From contig NZ_CP080999.1 of NCBI RefSeq assembly GCF_019645855.1, positions 4,464,001 through 4,528,000 of the forward strand: DNA of 64,000 bases, read 5' to 3'. Shown piece by piece: positions 1-8,832 of the stretch (its first letter is position 1; each line of letters begins with the position of its first letter). The notes beneath the pieces were generated by a model. The model saw only the letters and a list, made by a program, of their open reading frames with translations, was not told where the DNA came from and ran no database searches. Both the position numbers and the translations under genes were made by a program. This stretch comes from Mycobacterium malmoense. GTDB taxonomy: Bacteria; Actinomycetota; Actinomycetes; Mycobacteriales; Mycobacteriaceae.

Positions 1-1464
1 GCCGTCGAATGGGTCGCGATCGCCGGTCAACGCGCCGCCGCCGTCGAACCGGCGATACCCGCACCCACCCGAGCCGAACTGGCCGCGGCGCTGACCGAGC
101 TCGCATGGGCCATCCGGACCCCGGAACCCGACGGGCTGCGCAGGGCCGCGGACCGCGCCCAACAGGTTCTCGACAAGCAGCCAAGCCCCACCGCAACCGA
201 CAACCCCGCCCAGGCCGCGGCGCGCCGTGCTGCCCTGGCGATTATCGCCGCGGCGGAAGCGACCACCGAAATCCGAGCGCTCGTGGAGCGCGCGGCCGCC
301 ACGCACGAAGGCACGGGCGCACCACCGCGCGCATCCGACGACAGCGGCCCGGACGCCGACGCCGCTCGCGGGCAACCGCGCGATGGTCTGCTGCCGACGA
401 CGCGGCAAGCCATCCAGGTTTCCGTCGCCGCGTCGCTGGCCATCGTCACCGGCGAGGTCGTGTCGCAGTCTCACTGGTACTGGGCGTTGATCGCGGCGTT
501 TGTGATCTTCGCCGGCACCAACTCGTGGGGCGAAACCCTGACCAAGGGCTGGCAGCGGCTGGCCGGCACCATCCTCGGCGTCCCCTGCGGCGTGCTGGTT
601 GCCACGCTGCTTTCCGGGCATACCGTCGCGTCGCTGGTGACGATCTTCGCGTGCCTGTTCTGCGCCTTCTATTTCATGCAGGTGACCTACAGCCTGATGG
701 CCTTCTGGATCACCACGATGCTGGCGCTAATGTACGGGCTGCTGGGCGAATTCACTTTCGACGTCCTGCTCCTGCGCATCGAAGAGACCGCGATCGGCGC
801 CGTCATCGGTGTCACCGTCGCGATGCTGGTGCTGCCCACCAACATCAGACCGACAATCGTCAGCGATGCCCGCGCCTTTTTGGCGACGCTGTCTGCCCTG
901 GTCGAGACGTCCGTGGCCACCATGTTCGATGGCGACGACACCGCCAGCCCGATCGAGCGGGCGCGTCAACTCGACCGGGACCTGCAGCAGTTCCGTGTCA
1001 CCGCCAAGCCGCTGTTGGCGGGGGTCGCCGGGCTCGCCAACCGGCGAAGCATTCAACTTGGCCTGCAGCTGTTCATCGCCTGCGACCACTACGCGCGAAA
1101 CCTGGCTCTCAGCGCCGAGCGGTACCAGGATCCCGCCGGCACGCGAGAACTCGCCGACGCGTTTATGTCGGCGGCGGCACAGACCCGACGCAACATCGAC
1201 GCGCTGGCCGCCGCTCTCGACGGCGAGCACGAGCCGACCATCGGCTCCGTGACCGACGACCTCGATACCGCCGAGGCCCTGGCCCGGGAGCAGGACGACG
1301 AACCGCGGCCCGGCACGCGGCGATTCCTCACCGCGGTGCACGCGCTTCGCCAGATCGACCGGGCGGTCGTGACCGCGGCGACCGACCTTGACCTTGGTGC
1401 GCGAGCCGGCCCGAAGGCGCTCAGCGTGAGCCCGACCGTGAAACCTTCGCAGGCCGACGCCTGA
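1..1464 (+). CDS. FUSC-family membrane transporter, 5' truncated by window edge
   Basis: The reading frame is open from base 1 to a TGA ending at 1464, giving 487 residues of a longer protein. The middle of the fragment (about residues 140-270) has clustered hydrophobic helices beginning with a VAASLAIVTGEVVSQSHWYW stretch. This layout is typical of the second membrane half of fusaric acid/aromatic acid exporter (FUSC) proteins. A long soluble, Ala/Arg-rich helical region follows to the C terminus. The likely role is efflux of aromatic or other small organic acids across the inner membrane; the substrate cannot be told from the sequence. An internal ATG at 283 would give a shorter protein, but the in-frame coding upstream argues the true start is outside the window. 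Confidence 0.75.
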   Translation, partial: AVEWVAIAGQRAAAVEPAIPAPTRAELAAALTELAWAIRTPEPDGLRRAADRAQQVLDKQPSPTATDNPAQAAARRAALAIIAAAEATTEIRALVERAAATHEGTGAPPRASDDSGPDADAARGQPRDGLLPTTRQAIQVSVAASLAIVTGEVVSQSHWYWALIAAFVIFAGTNSWGETLTKGWQRLAGTILGVPCGVLVATLLSGHTVASLVTIFACLFCAFYFMQVTYSLMAFWITTMLALMYGLLGEFTFDVLLLRIEETAIGAVIGVTVAMLVLPTNIRPTIVSDARAFLATLSALVETSVATMFDGDDTASPIERARQLDRDLQQFRVTAKPLLAGVAGLANRRSIQLGLQLFIACDHYARNLALSAERYQDPAGTRELADAFMSAAAQTRRNIDALAAALDGEHEPTIGSVTDDLDTAEALAREQDDEPRPGTRRFLTAVHALRQIDRAVVTAATDLDLGARAGPKALSVSPTVKPSQADA

Positions 1465-1514
1465 CGGATCCGCCGGCGTGCCGGGGGCGACTGGCCCCGA
1501 GGCAGAATTGCCGT

Positions 1515-2693
1515 ATGCGGGTTGCGATCAGCGGTGCAGGCGTGGCGGGCGCGGCGCTGGCCCACTGGTTGCATCGGACCGGCCACGTCCCGACGCTGAT
1601 CGAGCAGGCGCCGAAATTCCGCACCGGCGGCTACATGATCGACTTCTGGGGCGTCGGTTACCAAGTGGCCAAACGCATGGGCATCGAAGACCCGATCCGC
1701 GCCGCGGGATACCGGATCGAATGGCTCCGCTCCGTCGGCTCCGGCGGCAAGGTGAAAGCGGACGTGGACGTCGACGTCTTTCGTCGCATGATCGGTGACG
1801 ACTTCACCAGCCTGCCCCGCGGCGACCTGGCCGCCGCGATCTACGCCACGATCGACGACAAGGTCGAGGCGATCTTCGGCGACAGCATCGCCACCGTCGA
1901 CGAGCACGATGACGGTGTTCGGCTCACCTTCGACCGGGGCGCGCCGCGCGATTTCGACTTGGTCATCGGCGCCGACGGATTGCACTCCAACGTGCGCCGT
2001 CTCGTCTTCGGACCCGACGAGGATTTCGAGCACTACTTGGGCTGCAAGGTCGCGGCATGCGTGGTCGACGGCTACCGGCCCCGCGACGAGCTGGTCTACG
2101 TCACCTACGGCGCTCCCGGCCGGCAGCTGGCGCGTTTCGCGCTGCGCGGCGATGCCACCATGTTCTTATTCATCTTTCGCGCCCACCGCGACAGCACCGG
2201 ACTGGCGCCAAAAGACCAGTTGCGCAATCAGTTTGGCGACGTCGGCTGGGAATGCCGGGATATGCTGGCGGCGCTCGACGACGGCCCGTCCGGTGTCGAA
2301 GACCTGTACTTCGACGTCGTCAGCCAGGTCCGGATGGACCGCTGGTCGCGCGGCCGGGTGCTGTTGATCGGCGATGCGGCGGGGTGCATTTCGCTGCTGG
2401 GCGGCGAGGGCACCGGCCTGGCGATGACCGAGGCGTACGTGCTGGCCGGCGAGCTGGCGCGGGCCGGCGGCGACCACCGCCCCGCTTTCGCTGCCTACGA
2501 GGCGCGCCTGCGTCCCTTCATCAAGAGCAAGCAAGCCGGTGCGGCAAGTTACATCGGCTTCTTCGCGACGCGGACCCGACTCGGACTGTGGTTGCGCAAC
2601 GTGGCGATGCGCGCGGCGAACTTCGCGCCGCTGGCAACGCTTTTCACGGGCAGCATGCGCGACGACTTCGAGCTGCCGGACTACGGCATATAG
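1515..2693 (+). CDS. FAD-dependent aromatic-ring-type monooxygenase
   Basis: A 392-residue class A flavoprotein monooxygenase (PHBH/TetX type). The N-terminal Rossmann motif GAGVAGAALAHW is at residues 7-18. A GADGLHSNVR 'DG' motif sits near residue 155 and the second FAD motif GRVLLIGDAAG near residue 285. These three motifs in this order define NAD(P)H-dependent hydroxylases that use a flavin hydroperoxide. Substrate unknown. The ATG at 1515 directly precedes the nucleotide-binding strand, so the start is well supported. Its 3' end overlaps the convergent P450 gene by 13 bp, and the two may belong to the same oxidative pathway, although they are not co-transcribed. Confidence 0.85.
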   Translation: MRVAISGAGVAGAALAHWLHRTGHVPTLIEQAPKFRTGGYMIDFWGVGYQVAKRMGIEDPIRAAGYRIEWLRSVGSGGKVKADVDVDVFRRMIGDDFTSLPRGDLAAAIYATIDDKVEAIFGDSIATVDEHDDGVRLTFDRGAPRDFDLVIGADGLHSNVRRLVFGPDEDFEHYLGCKVAACVVDGYRPRDELVYVTYGAPGRQLARFALRGDATMFLFIFRAHRDSTGLAPKDQLRNQFGDVGWECRDMLAALDDGPSGVEDLYFDVVSQVRMDRWSRGRVLLIGDAAGCISLLGGEGTGLAMTEAYVLAGELARAGGDHRPAFAAYEARLRPFIKSKQAGAASYIGFFATRTRLGLWLRNVAMRAANFAPLATLFTGSMRDDFELPDYGI

Positions 2694-3985
2694 CCCTGCC
2701 CTGCCAGTGCCGGCGCTGGGACCTCCCTGATCGCGTTGACGCGGATCCGCGCGCCGTGGTGCGGCGCCAGGATGACGTGCTTGAGCCTCTGGCGTTCGCC
2801 GGCCGCCGTGCTGGCGCTCAACTCGACCCGGCGCAGAATCTCGCGCAACACCACACGCATCTCGACCATGGCCAAGCCGGCGCCGAGGCAGCGACGGTTG
2901 CCGCCGCCGAACGGGAACCACGTCGTCGGGCTCAGGGTGGCACCCAGCATCCGATCGGGGTCGAATCGGTCCGGATCCGGATACACCGCGGCGCTCGCGT
3001 GCACCAGCCCCATCCCGGGGGCCACCAAGACCCCGGCCGGCAGTCGATAGCCGGCCAGCTCGACCGGCTCGGTGAGCACCCGGCCCACGTCGAACACGGG
3101 CGGACGGACCCGCAGCGTCTCCTTCGCCACCGCGTCGAGATACTCGTCGCCGGCCGCGTCGCCCGCCGCACCGGTTTGGGCCGCCCGCGTCGCCCTGGCC
3201 AACACGGCCGGATGGCGGGTCAGGCGTTCCAGCGCCCAGGCCAGCCCCGTCGCGGTGGTGTCGTGCCCGGCCACCAGCAGCGTCATGAGCTGGTCTCGCA
3301 GCTCGCGGTCGGTCATGGTGCGTCCGTCTTCGCCGGCGCGCACGAGCATGGAAAGCACGTCAGCCCGCGCGGCCAGGTAGGGGTCGGCACGGCGGTCGGC
3401 GATCTCCGCGTAGAGCAGGCCGTCCGCCGCCGCGATTCGACGGCGCAGCCCTCGCCACGGGCGGCGGTCCAGCAGCTTCGGGTTGACCAGCGCCAGCGTC
3501 GCCCACGGGCCCACGTTGAGCAGCCGCGGCATGATTTTGCGCAGCGCGACGAGCCGGGCCGGATCGGTGGCGCCGATGACCGTCTGCAGGATCACCTCGA
3601 GCGTGATTTCCGACATCTTCGGCGCCGCTGGGAAGCCTTTGCCCACCGGCCACCCGGCGATGTTCGCCGCGGCGATCTCGGCCATCAGGCCGGCCTGGCG
3701 CGCGACGGCGTCGCGGTGGAATGGCGCCAGCATCAGACGACGCCGCTCCCGATGCGCGTCTTCGTCGATCACCAAAATCGAGCTGTCCCCGAGCAATCCG
3801 CCCAATATCGAATTCGCCTCGCCGGCATGGAAGACGCGCGGGTCGCCGGCAAACACCGCCTTGATGTCGGCGGGATCGGCCAGATACACCAGCGTGCCGA
3901 CCGACGCGATCCGCAGCGTGAAAACGCTGCCATACCGTCGCGCGCAGGCGGCGACGAAGCGGGGTCCGTGACGCACCGACAACAC
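2681..3985 (-). CDS. Cytochrome P450 (start uncertain, probably further upstream)
   Basis: A heme-thiolate monooxygenase. It has the I-helix oxygen-binding motif AGHDTTATG, the ExxR helix in AKETLRVRPP, and the heme loop FPFGGGNRRCLGAG, whose Cys ligates the iron. From the GTG at 3985 the protein is 434 residues. The frame stays open upstream and encodes the Pro-rich hinge LPPGPRLPRS that normally opens such P450s. The nearest codon where a start would be expected, 4042-4040, is ATA, and no ATG, GTG or TTG lies between the upstream stop and 3985. The annotated GTG therefore drops a conserved hinge. Resembles CYP138/CYP135-type mycobacterial P450s; substrate not known. Convergent with the flavin monooxygenase gene. 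Confidence 0.85.
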   Translation of the reverse strand: MLSVRHGPRFVAACARRYGSVFTLRIASVGTLVYLADPADIKAVFAGDPRVFHAGEANSILGGLLGDSSILVIDEDAHRERRRLMLAPFHRDAVARQAGLMAEIAAANIAGWPVGKGFPAAPKMSEITLEVILQTVIGATDPARLVALRKIMPRLLNVGPWATLALVNPKLLDRRPWRGLRRRIAAADGLLYAEIADRRADPYLAARADVLSMLVRAGEDGRTMTDRELRDQLMTLLVAGHDTTATGLAWALERLTRHPAVLARATRAAQTGAAGDAAGDEYLDAVAKETLRVRPPVFDVGRVLTEPVELAGYRLPAGVLVAPGMGLVHASAAVYPDPDRFDPDRMLGATLSPTTWFPFGGGNRRCLGAGLAMVEMRVVLREILRRVELSASTAAGERQRLKHVILAPHHGARIRVNAIREVPAPALAGQGYMP

Positions 3986-4374
3986 CGCCTGGACCGACCG
4001 GGGAAGCCGGGGTCCGGGCGGCAGCGCGGCACGCGTGGCTATGGCGTTCCAATGTTTAATGTCACAAGTCTACGACCGACATCGCAAATTCGTCGTCGCG
4101 AAGCTCGGCGTTCAACGCCGCCGCTGGCCGAGTCCCGTTCGGGCCTAGCCGATTTGGTCGTATGCGTATTCCCGCCATCGCGGCGACGGTCACCGGCTCA
4201 CCGATGCCCACGAGCGATCCGAGCGTCCCCCTGGTGGCTATACACTTTTGACTTTATGTATGGCGATTGAGAACCCGCCGTTGCACCTGGACGATCGCGC
4301 ACCCATCCCGGAAAGCACCAGGCGGCGGCGCTCAACCGGGTAACCCGAATGTTCGCGTCGAGCAATAGAAATCG

Positions 4375-4403
4375 TTGACAGCCACCTACCCTGGCCATAC
4401 ATT
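4375..4403 (+). promoter_or_regulatory. Sigma-A-like promoter for the downstream P450 gene
   Basis: Consensus -35 TTGACA (4375-4380) and -10 TACATT (4398-4403) are separated by 17 bp, within the otherwise gene-free 4043-4460 gap between two divergently transcribed P450 genes. It would start RNA near 4410, leaving a 5' leader of roughly 50-90 nt before the P450 start at 4461 or 4498. The rest of the gap holds an AT-rich stretch near 4240-4268 that may serve the leftward gene; I see no ORF in it. Confidence 0.5.
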
Positions 4404-4460
4404 GTGTGAAAGTCGTCGCGAGCTAAAACGTTCGCGCAACGTACCGCATCAGGCGGGCAG

Positions 4461-5726
4461 GTGAGGAAATTGGGTCTGAACCCGGCGAGCGGATTCATGA
4501 CCGTCGGTGCCGTTCCGGCAAGCGTTTTCGACGCCGACCTACCGACGCTCGCGTACGGCCTCGAGGAAACTCCGGCCGAGGTCTATCCCCGCCTCCAGGC
4601 GGCGCAACGGCAGGCCCCGGTCGCGCTGGGGCCGCACGGGCCCGAGGTGCTCTCCTACCACCTGGTCCGTTCCGTTCTCCGGGATCCCCGATTCCAGATC
4701 CCGCCCGGCCTGAATCTGCTCGTCCAGGGCATCACGTCGGGTCCGTTGTGGGACAAGGTGGTCAACAGCCTGCTGTGCCTGGAAGGCGAGGCACACCATC
4801 GGCTGCGCAGCCTGACGTCCAAGGCATTCACGCCCCGAGCGATCCTGCGCCTGCACGACGCCATGGTCGACGTGATGAACGAGATCGTCGATCGGGTCGC
4901 CGCCGCGGGCCGCTGCGACGTCGTCACCGACATCGCGCGTCCCTACCCCGTTCCGATCATCTGCGCGTTGCTCGGCGCGCCCCGCGAGGATTGGCAACGG
5001 TTTTCGTTGTGGGCGGACGACGTCTTCAAAGCCTTCAGCTTCACCGTCGACCTCCGCGAGGTCGAGCCCGTCGTCATGCGCGCGTGGGGGCAGCTCGACG
5101 ACTATGTCGACGACATGGTCGCCCGGCGCCGGCACAGCCTGACCGACGACCTGCTGTCCGATCTGATTCGCGCCGAGGACGACGGCGATCGGCTCAACAC
5201 GGCCGAGCTGCGCATGCTCGCGGGCGGCCTCCTGCTGGCGGGCACGGACACCACCCGCAACCAGGTGGCCGCCTCGGTGCACGTCCTGTGCGAACACCCG
5301 GAGCAATGGGAGCTGCTCAAGGAGCATCCCGAACTGGCGATGCGCGCGGTCGAGGAGACCATGCGCCACTCCCCGATCGCGTGCGGAACGCTTCGCCTGG
5401 TGGTCGAGGACGCCGAGCTCGGCGGTTACCTGTTCCCCGCCGGCACGATGGTCCTGGTGAATACCGCTGCGGCCAACCGTGATCCGGCCGTTTACCACGA
5501 TCCGGACCGTGTCGACATCACCCGCGAGGGGGCGCCGCCCATACTCACCTTCGGCGGCGGCGTCCACTATTGCCTGGGAGCCAACCTGGCCAGGCGCGAG
5601 ATCGCCGAGGCGCTCAACGTCCTCGCCCAACGGTTGCCGAACCCGCGCACCGCCGGACGGGTGCCGTGGAAGCCGATGGTGAGCCTGAGCGGGCCCATGA
5701 GTCTGCCCATCGAGTTCGACCGATAG
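4461..5726 (+). CDS. Cytochrome P450
   Basis: A soluble bacterial P450 of about 421 residues. Diagnostic elements in order are the I-helix LLAGTDTTRNQ (about residue 257), the K-helix ExxR in AVEETMRHSP, and the heme-binding loop TFGGGVHYCLGANLAR near residue 365. The GTG at 4461 gives the longest form; an ATG at 4498 (protein beginning MTVGAVPAS) has a GAGCGG-like ribosome site and is an equally plausible start. The gene is preceded by a consensus-like promoter and stands alone. No ferredoxin or ferredoxin reductase gene is adjacent, so electrons must come from partners elsewhere. Substrate unknown. Confidence 0.85.
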   Translation: MRKLGLNPASGFMTVGAVPASVFDADLPTLAYGLEETPAEVYPRLQAAQRQAPVALGPHGPEVLSYHLVRSVLRDPRFQIPPGLNLLVQGITSGPLWDKVVNSLLCLEGEAHHRLRSLTSKAFTPRAILRLHDAMVDVMNEIVDRVAAAGRCDVVTDIARPYPVPIICALLGAPREDWQRFSLWADDVFKAFSFTVDLREVEPVVMRAWGQLDDYVDDMVARRRHSLTDDLLSDLIRAEDDGDRLNTAELRMLAGGLLLAGTDTTRNQVAASVHVLCEHPEQWELLKEHPELAMRAVEETMRHSPIACGTLRLVVEDAELGGYLFPAGTMVLVNTAAANRDPAVYHDPDRVDITREGAPPILTFGGGVHYCLGANLARREIAEALNVLAQRLPNPRTAGRVPWKPMVSLSGPMSLPIEFDR

Positions 5727-5947
5727 GCTCCCACGCTTGCGGGTTTCCCGGACTCAACCCGTTCTGGTTAAGGGCTTGACGACGGAACTCGTGGATATTC
5801 CGAACGTGCAGGTCACATCGCCGATGAATGCATGGCGAACGTCGGGCCACGGTGCACGGGTCGCGGTGGTGCCCGGCCGGCTTTACGCTCGTTGGTTGCA
5901 CGAACTTAACGGGGGTTTTGTTGATGAATGGGGTTAAGGGGCGGACT

Positions 5948-7273
5948 GTGCCCAAACACAGGCTTGCCCCGGTCGCGTTTTCCGTCTCCCTCGTCCTCGC
6001 GTCCTGTTCGGAAACCGCTTCCCCACCCGCGGCCACACCCACCACCTCGACTTCCACTTCGGCAACCACTACCGGCACGGCTCCCGCGCCGCCTTCGGTA
6101 ACCGGTCCTTTGGAGAAAGACTGGAAGAGCTACGGCGGAACGGCCTATTTCGGATGTCCCGACAAATTCTCCCTCAGCAAATCAGCGCTCGAGGACATCC
6201 GCCCCAAGGTATTCGACACCAAGACGGGGCAATACGTCGCGCCGGCCATTCCCACGGTTCCAGCCGGAGAAAACCTGACCGGTGGCATGTGCGCGCTGAC
6301 CGGCACGACCGACGACATGAAGGCGGTCTACGTGGTGACGACCCTCAAGCCGGCGCAAACGTCGGAACCCGAAGCCACCAAGGCGACCGCATACGCGTTC
6401 GACCTCAAGACGAGCCAGCCACTGGTAACGAAAGAACTGCAGCCCCCGACCCCCGATCTGAAACTGACCGCCGCGAACGGATGGGGGCTCGCCGCAACCG
6501 CGTCCGGCGTGGCGTGGGAAAACGCCTTCACCGACGGGCATAGCGCCGCGTCGCCGCCTCGAACGGTAATCCTTTCCGGTACCGACCTGTCGACGGTGTG
6601 GAGCGACCCGCAACCGGGCCGCGCGTGGCAGGACGTTCTGTCATTTCAACGAAACACCGACGTTGGCAAGACGTCGGGCGCGGAGCTGCGCCGGCCGAAC
6701 GGGGAAGCGATTTACCAGGACAACGATATCTGGACCGTCGATGCCGAATTATCCGACGGCCCGGACAAATTGGTGAAAATCACGCGCCGGGATTCCTACA
6801 ACCCTCCGGTCGTGTCGACCATGTTTTATGACCTGAACGCAAAGGCCGTCATCAAGGTCGGCGATTCGGACCGGATTTCCGGCGGCGGATTGACCGCGAC
6901 GTTGTCGGACGGCAAATTATTCGTCGACGGTCGCGATTCGGATAGTTCACAGTTCGGCTTCGGGGTGTGGAACCTGCGAGCCCAACAATGGGCCTTGCTG
7001 AAGAATCGAGACGACGCCAAGAAGCTGTCGATTTCCAAATTGGCGTTCTTCGAAGACCACCTCTACGTCACGAACGCCGACAGCACGTTCTCGGTAATCG
7101 CCTTGCCCGCAACCGATCCGGTCGCGTCAAACTGGTCGGTCCGGCCTTTTAAGCGGATATCCGGCTGGACGCTGGTATGCCGCGGTGAAACGGCTCCGGT
7201 CTCGAACGGGGAGTGCAGGGAAATCGTCATGGTACAAGACCAGGACGGCCACTACCCCGGTCCGTGGTTCTGA
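5948..7273 (+). CDS. Putative secreted lipoprotein of unknown function
   Basis: A 441-residue protein beginning with a basic n-region and a hydrophobic stretch that ends in the lipobox LVLASC, so the mature protein should be lipidated on Cys and anchored outside the membrane. A Thr/Ser/Pro-rich linker (ATPTTSTSTSATTTGT) follows. The remaining ~390 residues look like an extracytoplasmic beta-rich domain, possibly a propeller. I choose the GTG at 5948 because an AAGGGG ribosome site lies six bases upstream and because it yields a clean signal peptide; an in-frame ATG at 5924 is the alternative. No homologous family recognised. The 221 bp upstream shows no ORF. Confidence 0.7.
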   Translation: MPKHRLAPVAFSVSLVLASCSETASPPAATPTTSTSTSATTTGTAPAPPSVTGPLEKDWKSYGGTAYFGCPDKFSLSKSALEDIRPKVFDTKTGQYVAPAIPTVPAGENLTGGMCALTGTTDDMKAVYVVTTLKPAQTSEPEATKATAYAFDLKTSQPLVTKELQPPTPDLKLTAANGWGLAATASGVAWENAFTDGHSAASPPRTVILSGTDLSTVWSDPQPGRAWQDVLSFQRNTDVGKTSGAELRRPNGEAIYQDNDIWTVDAELSDGPDKLVKITRRDSYNPPVVSTMFYDLNAKAVIKVGDSDRISGGGLTATLSDGKLFVDGRDSDSSQFGFGVWNLRAQQWALLKNRDDAKKLSISKLAFFEDHLYVTNADSTFSVIALPATDPVASNWSVRPFKRISGWTLVCRGETAPVSNGECREIVMVQDQDGHYPGPWF

Positions 7274-7283
7274 AGGCTGTCTT

Positions 7284-7637
7284 TCACCGAGCCAGCGGCT
7301 TGTAGAAGACCAGGCCGTTGCCTTTGTTGTCGTAGACCACGGCCCGGCGTTCGTGCGCGTCGTCGTACGGGCCTTTCACGATGCCGCCGCCGCTGGCCTC
7401 GACAGCCTTGGCCGCGGCATCGACATCGGCGGTCTTGATACCGACGACAACCTGCCCGGGTATGGGATGGTCCACCGCGGTCGCCAGCGCCAGGGTGACC
7501 GGCCCACCATCAAGGGCGGCGAAGTGCGCCCCGTCGCGGAACTTCAGCGGCATCCCCAGGGTCTCGCTGTAAAACCGGATCGATTCGTCCAGATCGTCGG
7601 TCGACAAGACGATCATCTTCACTTCTTGCTCGCTCAA
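7284..7637 (-). CDS. VOC (glyoxalase/bleomycin resistance) superfamily protein
   Basis: A 117-residue single-domain protein with the beta-alpha-beta-beta-beta pattern of vicinal-oxygen-chelate folds. It contains DLDESIRFYSETLGMPLKF near the N terminus and ends in VVYDNKGNGLVFYKP. Such proteins bind a metal and act as small dioxygenases, isomerases or binding proteins; the substrate is not evident. The start is a TTG at 7637, chosen because a strong AGGAGG site lies seven bases before it on the minus strand. It is convergent with the lipoprotein gene, with only 10 bp between the stops. Confidence 0.8.
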   Translation of the reverse strand: MSEQEVKMIVLSTDDLDESIRFYSETLGMPLKFRDGAHFAALDGGPVTLALATAVDHPIPGQVVVGIKTADVDAAAKAVEASGGGIVKGPYDDAHERRAVVYDNKGNGLVFYKPLAR

Positions 7638-7724
7638 CTGATTCCTCCTGTGGCTAAATCGCTTCCAGACTAGGCCGAGACTGCACTCGCAAAGTGTTGC
7701 CCTTAACACACCAAACCTCAACGG

Positions 7725-7946
7725 CAAGGGCGCGCCACGATCGGCACGGCCGCGGTCTATATCCGAAAGGGCCTGGGAATCGGCTTCCTGAGCTGGTCCA
7801 TCTTTGACGACATCGACGATTCGGGCCTGGCGACGGTCCGCATCGCCGACCACGACCTCCAACGGCGGTGGTACGTCGCGACCTGTGCGACCCGCCCGCC
7901 CAGCGCCCTGCTTTCGCTGATCGAGGAAGTCATCTCACGCCGGTGA
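7725..7946 (+). pseudogene. C-terminal remnant of a LysR-type regulator
   Basis: An open stretch translating to ...TAAVYIRKGLGIGFLSW... and ending ...LLSLIEEVISRR then TGA. This resembles the last ~70 residues of a LysR substrate-binding domain, where 'V.KGLGIGFL' followed by a final helix is typical. No helix-turn-helix or remaining effector domain is encoded upstream, because that space is taken by the VOC gene promoter region. I therefore read it as a decayed fragment. Resemblance is by eye only. Confidence 0.45.
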
Positions 7947-7977
7947 GTGACCCCGCCACAGGGCGGGTCTGAACGCC

Positions 7978-8032
7978 GAGCCTGTAAATCTGCAGGCACC
8001 CACTCGCACTTTGTCTGCAGATTTACAGGCTC
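7978..8032. repeat. 55-bp intergenic palindromic element, copy 1
   Basis: Two 18-bp arms, GAGCCTGTAAATCTGCAG (7978-7995) and its exact reverse complement (8015-8032), flank a 19-nt loop containing ACTCGCACTTTGT. A second copy with the same loop lies at 39760-39814. It follows the 3' end of the LysR remnant. It can fold into a long hairpin but has no U-tract. Confidence 0.85.
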
Positions 8033-8100
8033 GCGAGACCCGGCGACGATGCAGACAGCGGGACGTGGCCGGGTGAATCGGCACCGGCATCGTCCTCAAG

Positions 8101-8418
8101 TTGCTGCTGAACCTGTTCCACGTGATCAGGGAGCTGGGGCAGCTTCCGCGCGGCATCAAGGCGGTGTATCTGCACCTACGCTCGCGGGTGCCGCTCGTCG
8201 ACCACACGACAGGCGAGGTCCCCAGTCATTTCCTGGAGGAGTTCAGCGACCAAGACCAGAGTCCGAAGCTGGTGATCGAGGGATGGACCACATGCGGCCC
8301 CCGTCCAAGCACGAGACAAGGGGCGCTCAACCAACGGATTGATGGCCGCCCTCACGGGTCGCTTTGCCTTAGGACGTCGCGTTTGACGCCAAGCCGCCGC
8401 CCACCACATCGGCCTTGA
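8101..8418 (+). CDS. Hypothetical protein, possibly a remnant
   Basis: From a TTG at 8101 the frame gives up to 105 residues. Only the first ~70 look protein-like, with amphipathic VLKLLLNLFHVIRELG and VPSHFLEEFSDQD segments; the frame opens just upstream after a TGA at 8074. The tail is Arg/Pro-rich and looks like read-through of non-coding DNA, and it overlaps the minus-strand ORF at 8369. No clear ribosome site. I do not recognise a family. Its position between a LysR fragment and other orphan ORFs suggests debris in an accessory pocket. Confidence 0.25.
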   Translation: MLLNLFHVIRELGQLPRGIKAVYLHLRSRVPLVDHTTGEVPSHFLEEFSDQDQSPKLVIEGWTTCGPRPSTRQGALNQRIDGRPHGSLCLRTSRLTPSRRPPHRP

Positions 8419-8623
8419 GCTTGGCAACGTCGTTCTGCAGCGTGATCACGGCGGATTCCAGCGCCGCGATGGCGTCAACGATGGCGGAAACATCGGTCGG
8501 TGTCGGCGTGGGTCCGAACCACTCGATCGCCGTGCGGGAACTGTTCCACGTCGAGCACAGCTCCTGCGTGATCGGCGGCAAGCTGCCCCCGGCCAGGTAG
8601 AGACTGAAAGCGCTACTCATCAT
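8369..8623 (-). CDS. Small protein with predicted C-terminal coiled coil, unknown function
   Basis: An 84-residue protein starting MMSSAFSLYLAGG. After a TPTPTD linker it has a heptad-like helix (IVDAIAALESAVITLQNDVA), which suggests a short coiled coil or oligomerising stalk. Its ATG overlaps the stop of the upstream minus-strand ORF (ATGATG arrangement near 8620), a sign of translational coupling and of genuine coding. The pair resembles short structural-type ORFs of mycobacteriophages and lies about 330 bp from tRNA-Tyr, so a prophage origin is possible; that is inference only. Confidence 0.45.
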   Translation of the reverse strand: MMSSAFSLYLAGGSLPPITQELCSTWNSSRTAIEWFGPTPTPTDVSAIVDAIAALESAVITLQNDVAKLKADVVGGGLASNATS

Positions 8624-8832
8624 TCGGCCGCCTCCCGTTCTTTGATGGTGATGTTCGGCGCGATCCGAGGGCGGTAGTCGGCGCGCGGATACGGCAGATG
8701 GCCGCGACGGGCCTCAGTGAGGATCGGCGAGTAATGGGGATGCCCGACACCATGCGGTAATACCCGGCCGCGGCAGGTCAACGACGCCAGGAAACTCCCC
8801 GCCCGACCGCTTGGGCCAACGCATGAGTCCAC
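8620..8832 (-). CDS. Small basic hypothetical protein, coupled to downstream ORF
   Basis: Up to 70 residues from a GTG at 8832. The C-terminal ~45 residues (from about GRVLPHGVGHPHYSP to ITIKEREAAE) look most protein-like, so the true start may be internal. The stop codon overlaps the ATG of the next minus-strand ORF, so the two probably form a two-gene unit. Rich in Pro, Tyr and His; no family recognised. Possible phage-derived function is suggested only by the coupled small-gene layout and the nearby tRNA. Confidence 0.35.
   Translation of the reverse strand: MDSCVGPSGRAGSFLASLTCRGRVLPHGVGHPHYSPILTEARRGHLPYPRADYRPRIAPNITIKEREAAE

Noticed and set aside
2057..4270. 737-codon plus-strand frame running over the monooxygenase and antisense to the P450
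   Set aside because: It is a shadow frame produced by high GC: Arg/Pro-rich, no family motifs, and both underlying genes have clear catalytic motifs.
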